Below are positions 63,260-64,000 of a stretch of DNA of 64,000 nt, piece after piece. Below the pieces are notes generated by a model that was not told the DNA's origin, did not search any database, and saw only the letters and a program-made list of their open reading frames with translations. A program made the translations under genes and the position numbers. Position 1 is the first letter of the stretch. Every line of letters starts with the position of its first letter. The stretch is taken from the NCBI GenBank assembly GCA_032716605.1, contig CM064552.1, forward strand, positions 1,982,401 to 2,046,400. Reading direction: 5' to 3'. The stretch is from Paralithodes platypus (taxonomy: Eukaryota; Arthropoda; Malacostraca; Decapoda; Lithodidae).

Positions 63260-64000
63260 TTTATTCAGTTAGCAATTTACAGAGTTGGTACCACATAGTA
63301 TGTTACAAATATGACATGTACCAGCCTTGCATAATTCCAACTAAGGATAGCCCAATAAGGCCGTTAGGCGTATTTCCATTGGGGTCCTTGTGGGATTAGG
63401 TTAGCTGGGGAAATGGGGAGGATAAAGAAATAGATACTTTAGAGAAAGTATTTCTAGGGGGTTATTTTAAGATACCTTACATCCTATAGTAAATATCAGT
63501 AATCCGTAATCAGTAATCATTTCAGTTTGGTTTGTCTATCTCTTATGTCGTATTTAGTAGTAGACATAAGCTTGGTGCTCCCTTCTCGCAGCTGTCCGGT
63601 TCAGGTGTTCCTTCAGGCTACGTCTGAAGGAATACAGTGTTCTCTTTTCACGCTTGAAGCTAAGACAGCCTAGAAATGGTTTTAAATACATTAAAAACAG
63701 TGTATTTGGCTATTTGTACAAATATTTAGCTCTATATAGAGGGACTCGTTTATCCGTAAAAATCGCTTATCCAAACTTTCAAAAGACTCATGATTTTTGG
63801 ATAAAAGGGAGTTTACTGTAGCTCTCCCCCCCTCCCCCCAAGTGTACTGTATCACTAAACACATGCAATATTATATTAGGTGAATGCCCACAAAATAGTA
63901 AGTACGAGACTCTCATAGGACTGGCCAAAAAAAAAAAAAATAAAAAAAATATATTGTGCCTCTTTCTTGACCTTCTCCTTACACTAATACAGAAACCAAC
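63014..64000. other. start of XKR intron 8
   Basis: (ga)n just after the donor (63020-63042), (aat)n at 63230-63260 and a short imperfect inverted repeat (aaacacccttttattcaaaa at 63065 with ttggataaaagggagtttac at 63796), which may mark a ~750-bp mobile element. No exon seen. Confidence 0.5.

Overview
This is a eukaryotic window with introns in one recognisable gene, a very high load of microsatellites, minisatellites and short non-autonomous transposons, and several decayed retroelements. Codon structure, GT-AG introns, CR1-like reverse transcriptases with an FADDTK motif and a pentamer array containing CCTAA suggest an arthropod, most likely a decapod crustacean. That assignment is inference from repeat style and not from a diagnostic gene. 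There is no operon, phage, CRISPR array or bacterial feature.

The only convincing host gene is on the + strand from 33874 past the right edge. It encodes an XK-related (XKR) family membrane protein, a family that includes caspase-activated phospholipid scramblases. Eight exons are visible (33874-36259, 45803-45885, 50541-50721, 52951-53110, 55304-55452, 56229-56420, 59437-59600, 62915-63013). All join in phase across canonical GT-AG introns to give 1138 codons with no stop. The first exon alone encodes about 795 residues of Pro/Ser/Thr/His-rich and then highly basic, apparently disordered sequence, with SPTSP repeats resembling the RNA polymerase II C-terminal domain. The XKR membrane domain begins in exon 3, and the 3' end of the gene lies outside the window.

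The left half (1-32.5 kb) is intergenic or far upstream. It holds long tandem arrays at 0.3, 1.5-2.8, 10.0, 11.5-12.1, 13.0, 15.6, 16.1, 19.0, 21.3, 24.6 and 30.7 kb, a purine/pyrimidine strand-switch block at 6.1-7.8 kb, an antisense reverse-transcriptase relic at 8.1-9.1 kb, and three promoter- or enhancer-like GC-rich islands near 3.1, 21.9 and 28.1 kb.

The main non-genic theme is a community of short elements flanked by TTAA. I name them here for reference. Family A is about 215 bp, with ends like CCCCTTCTGTACCGGCGACG. Family B is about 380 bp, a fold-back element starting TTAAGGGGGGTGACC. Family C is about 335 bp, TTAAGGGGAG to CTCCCCTTAA. Family D is about 230 bp with CATATGACGCG ends. 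Family H is 0.4-0.7 kb. The TTAA target and the CCC/GGG ends are what is known of piggyBac-type transposons, and no transposase is present. Four filled/empty site comparisons inside the window support TTAA duplication. Elements of different families nest in and abut each other sharing single TTAA sites. The terminal ~30 bp of family A has apparently been amplified into tandem arrays at least twice and probably three times.

The introns of the XKR gene carry the same elements plus a 5'-truncated CR1-like LINE (57.0-58.1 kb), a YIDD-type, possibly Penelope-like, RT relic (61.1-61.9 kb) and other LINE/SINE pieces. One retroelement-associated sequence sits within 40 nt of the 3' splice sites of two consecutive exons.
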